64,000 nucleotides of DNA from an uncultured Prevotellaceae bacterium (GTDB lineage Bacteria > Bacteroidota > Bacteroidia > Bacteroidales > Bacteroidaceae), in assembly GCA_902780025.1 (NCBI GenBank), contig CACZDV010000002.1, positions 1-64,000 on the forward strand, read 5' to 3'. The first letter of the stretch is position 1; every line of letters begins with the position of its first letter. Below the pieces are notes generated by a model that saw nothing but the letters and a program-made list of their open reading frames with translations, made no database searches and had not been told where the DNA came from. A program made the position numbers and the translations under genes. This document shows, in pieces, positions 62,396-64,000 of the stretch.

Positions 62396-64000
62396 TTAGA
62401 AGTTGAGTGACAGGTGAGCCATCATGTTGAACGGAGCAGAGGGAGCAAAGCCCGCCTCGTACTGGTCGCTGGTGCCCCATCCTGTAGCCACCACAGCGCC
62501 GTTTTCCCTGCTGAAGGCAGGCGCTGCCCATCCGTTGTTGTCGTACTCAGCCGAGAAGAGGTTGTAGAGGGTGACGCCGACGGTGACATCCTTCAGGCCG
62601 AACTTCGGCAGCTGGAAGTTGTAGCTCAGGTCGAGGTTCGTGGTGAAGTGCCCGTCGAGCATCATGCTCACGTCCACGGGCTTGCCGTCGTCGTCGAGTG
62701 TCTTGTAGCTCTCGAAGCCGGTGTTCGTCAGGTACTGCTTGCTGACATACTGGCTCTGGGCGCTGGCGCTGAAGCCTCGGTAACTGAAGCTGAAGATGTT
62801 GTTGACAATCCAGTCGGGCGAGAAGGCCAGCGGCTGGTCGCCGAGGTCGGCCACGCTCCCGTCGGTCAGCTGTACGGTGATGCCCTTCACGCGGTTCCTT
62901 GACCATGTGGCATTGGCATCCCAACGGAACCAGTCGACCGGTTTCCATGCCGCCTCTGCCTCCACGCCGAGGCGGAAGCTCTTGTCGAGGTTGCGGGTAA
63001 CGGCCTCACCTATCTTATCAATCTCGCCCGTCAGTACGAACTGGTCTTTATAGTCCATCCAATAAAGGTTGAGTCCGGCCGAGAATGTCGGGCTCTGGTA
63101 CTTATAGCCCGCTTCCAGGTCGTTCAGCCGCTCGGCCTTCGGCATGGGCAGCTCGGCGTTCATGTTGTTCTGATAATTATTGCGGGTAGGCTCTTTATGG
63201 GCTATGGCATACGAGACATAGACCTTGTGGTTGGGCGTGATGTCGTAGTTCAGTCCGGCCTTGGGGTTGAAGAAGTCGAACGATTCCTTCATGTCGTAGA
63301 CAATGCGCTTGCTGGCGTCCCAGTTGATTTCATCGGTGGGGCCGACCATCTTTATGCCGAGGTGACGGTACTGCATATCGACATACGCATTCAGTCCGGG
63401 CAGGAAGTCATACGTCAGTTTGCCGTAGACGTTGAAGTCGCTCTTCTTGGCATTCTCGTCGTAATAGGGGCTGTTGGGCATCAGGTCGTTGACGGGGTTC
63501 TTCACCCACTTGATGACTCCGAAGTGGTCGCCGTCATACTTGTTCCAGCCACCGCCGAGCGTAGCCTGCAGGTTCTCGCGGTTGTTGTAGTTCAGCGAGG
63601 CCACAACACCGTAGAAGTCGTTGTCCATCTTCTTCTGGCGCACCAGGTCGCTCTTGGCCCAGGTCATTTCCGGGTCGAGTTCATACTCAAAGAGCGTCCT
63701 TTTGCGCTTATACTCCTCGTAGTAGCCGTTGCCCTTCGTGTAGTGCAGCGCCGTATTGAGGTTCAGCTCGCGGCTCAGCCGCTGGTTCCATATCAGCTGG
63801 TAGTTCTGCTGGTGGTAGTTGTCGGTCTGGTTGTCGTAGTACCGGGTGTTTCCCTCGTCGTCATAATACTCGCCGCAGGAGTTGTAGCGGCGGCCATAAA
63901 GGCTCTGCTCATACTTCGACGTGTAGTTCCAGGCGTGATAGGTTTCCTCAGTACCGTTGAAGGTAATGAATTTCACCACCGTGTTGTCGCCAAACCAGCC
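62396..64000 (-). CDS. TonB-dependent outer-membrane receptor, C-terminal part (probable thiamine receptor)
   Basis: 535 codons are visible; the frame is open to the window edge (G-W-F-G-D-N-T before the apparent internal start), so the N-terminal plug and signal are outside. The visible part is the C-terminal beta-barrel with repeated amphipathic strands, a Y-x-S-Y-A-I-A-H-K-E-P-T-R-x-N strand typical of such receptors, and the final barrel residues ...L-S-L-N-F. It is followed at 3 bases by the PnuC/PnuT-type transporter and then thiN, so it is likely the outer-membrane thiamine receptor of the operon. A TPP riboswitch would be expected beyond the right edge. Confidence 0.88.
   Translation of the reverse strand, partial: GWFGDNTVVKFITFNGTEETYHAWNYTSKYEQSLYGRRYNSCGEYYDDEGNTRYYDNQTDNYHQQNYQLIWNQRLSRELNLNTALHYTKGNGYYEEYKRKRTLFEYELDPEMTWAKSDLVRQKKMDNDFYGVVASLNYNNRENLQATLGGGWNKYDGDHFGVIKWVKNPVNDLMPNSPYYDENAKKSDFNVYGKLTYDFLPGLNAYVDMQYRHLGIKMVGPTDEINWDASKRIVYDMKESFDFFNPKAGLNYDITPNHKVYVSYAIAHKEPTRNNYQNNMNAELPMPKAERLNDLEAGYKYQSPTFSAGLNLYWMDYKDQFVLTGEIDKIGEAVTRNLDKSFRLGVEAEAAWKPVDWFRWDANATWSRNRVKGITVQLTDGSVADLGDQPLAFSPDWIVNNIFSFSYRGFSASAQSQYVSKQYLTNTGFESYKTLDDDGKPVDVSMMLDGHFTTNLDLSYNFQLPKFGLKDVTVGVTLYNLFSAEYDNNGWAAPAFSRENGAVVATGWGTSDQYEAGFAPSAPFNMMAHLSLNF

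Overview
The window looks like the chromosome of a gut or rumen member of the Bacteroidota, most likely Prevotellaceae (Prevotella/Segatella-like). The basis is the recurring TAnnTTTGC promoter element, BspA-type leucine-rich secreted proteins, Bacteroidota C-terminal tails of the form G-I-Y-I..K-K-V-x-x-K, a TonB-dependent receptor, tandem GH43 enzymes and a DUF2264 protein. Species cannot be fixed from sequence alone. Base composition is even and fairly GC-rich in genes, with AT-rich intergenic promoters. Layout: 1-1.6 kb is an accessory edge holding the end of an IS3-family insertion sequence, a YafQ-type toxin-antitoxin pair, REP-like palindromes, a KilA-N gene remnant and a 23-bp inverted repeat of heptamers around an AT-rich core. 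1.7-25.1 kb is a locus of four secreted multidomain proteins of 3429, 336, 1360 and 2212 aa, interrupted by mnmA on the other strand. They carry LamG, fibronectin-like, carboxypeptidase-regulatory, BspA leucine-rich, dockerin-like and cohesin-like modules and related C-terminal tails. 25.2-27.1 kb is an SPFH / ribbon-helix-helix / small membrane protein / DUF1648 operon. 27.2-31.2 kb (minus) is frr-rsgA-S9 peptidase. 31.4-37.9 kb holds two tandem sensor kinases with extracytoplasmic solute-binding domains, then an AraC regulator. 37.9-43.0 kb holds an NhaD antiporter, a secreted metallophosphoesterase and another tailed secreted protein. 43.1-50.4 kb is the rhamnose operon rhaB-rhaA-rhaT followed by a tandem GH43 enzyme and a DUF2264 protein. 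50.5-56.3 kb is a xylan unit (GPH symporter, GH10, GH43, and a divergent sialate O-acetylesterase-type esterase). 56.3-64 kb holds a LOG protein, a DEAD-box helicase, a flavodiiron protein, a PfkB sugar kinase and a thiamine unit (ThiN, PnuC/PnuT-type transporter, TonB receptor running off the window). How the genes fit together: the carbohydrate genes form a coherent xylan/rhamnose-glycan degradation set without SusC/SusD in view. The right edge is a thiamine salvage operon. The most striking signal is not a gene. At least two families of short repeats have invaded protein-coding genes without breaking the reading frame. One is a palindromic element (core CTCCCCTGTTTAGGGGAG) found in mnmA, rsgA and rhaB, and as degenerate halves in two secreted proteins; all three full copies are read in the same frame (P-C-L-G). 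The other is a set of heptamer tandem tracts, found inside at least four genes and between others, sometimes supplying a gene's stop codon. This resembles Rickettsia palindromic elements and cyanobacterial heptamer repeats, but appears to be a distinct Bacteroidota version.
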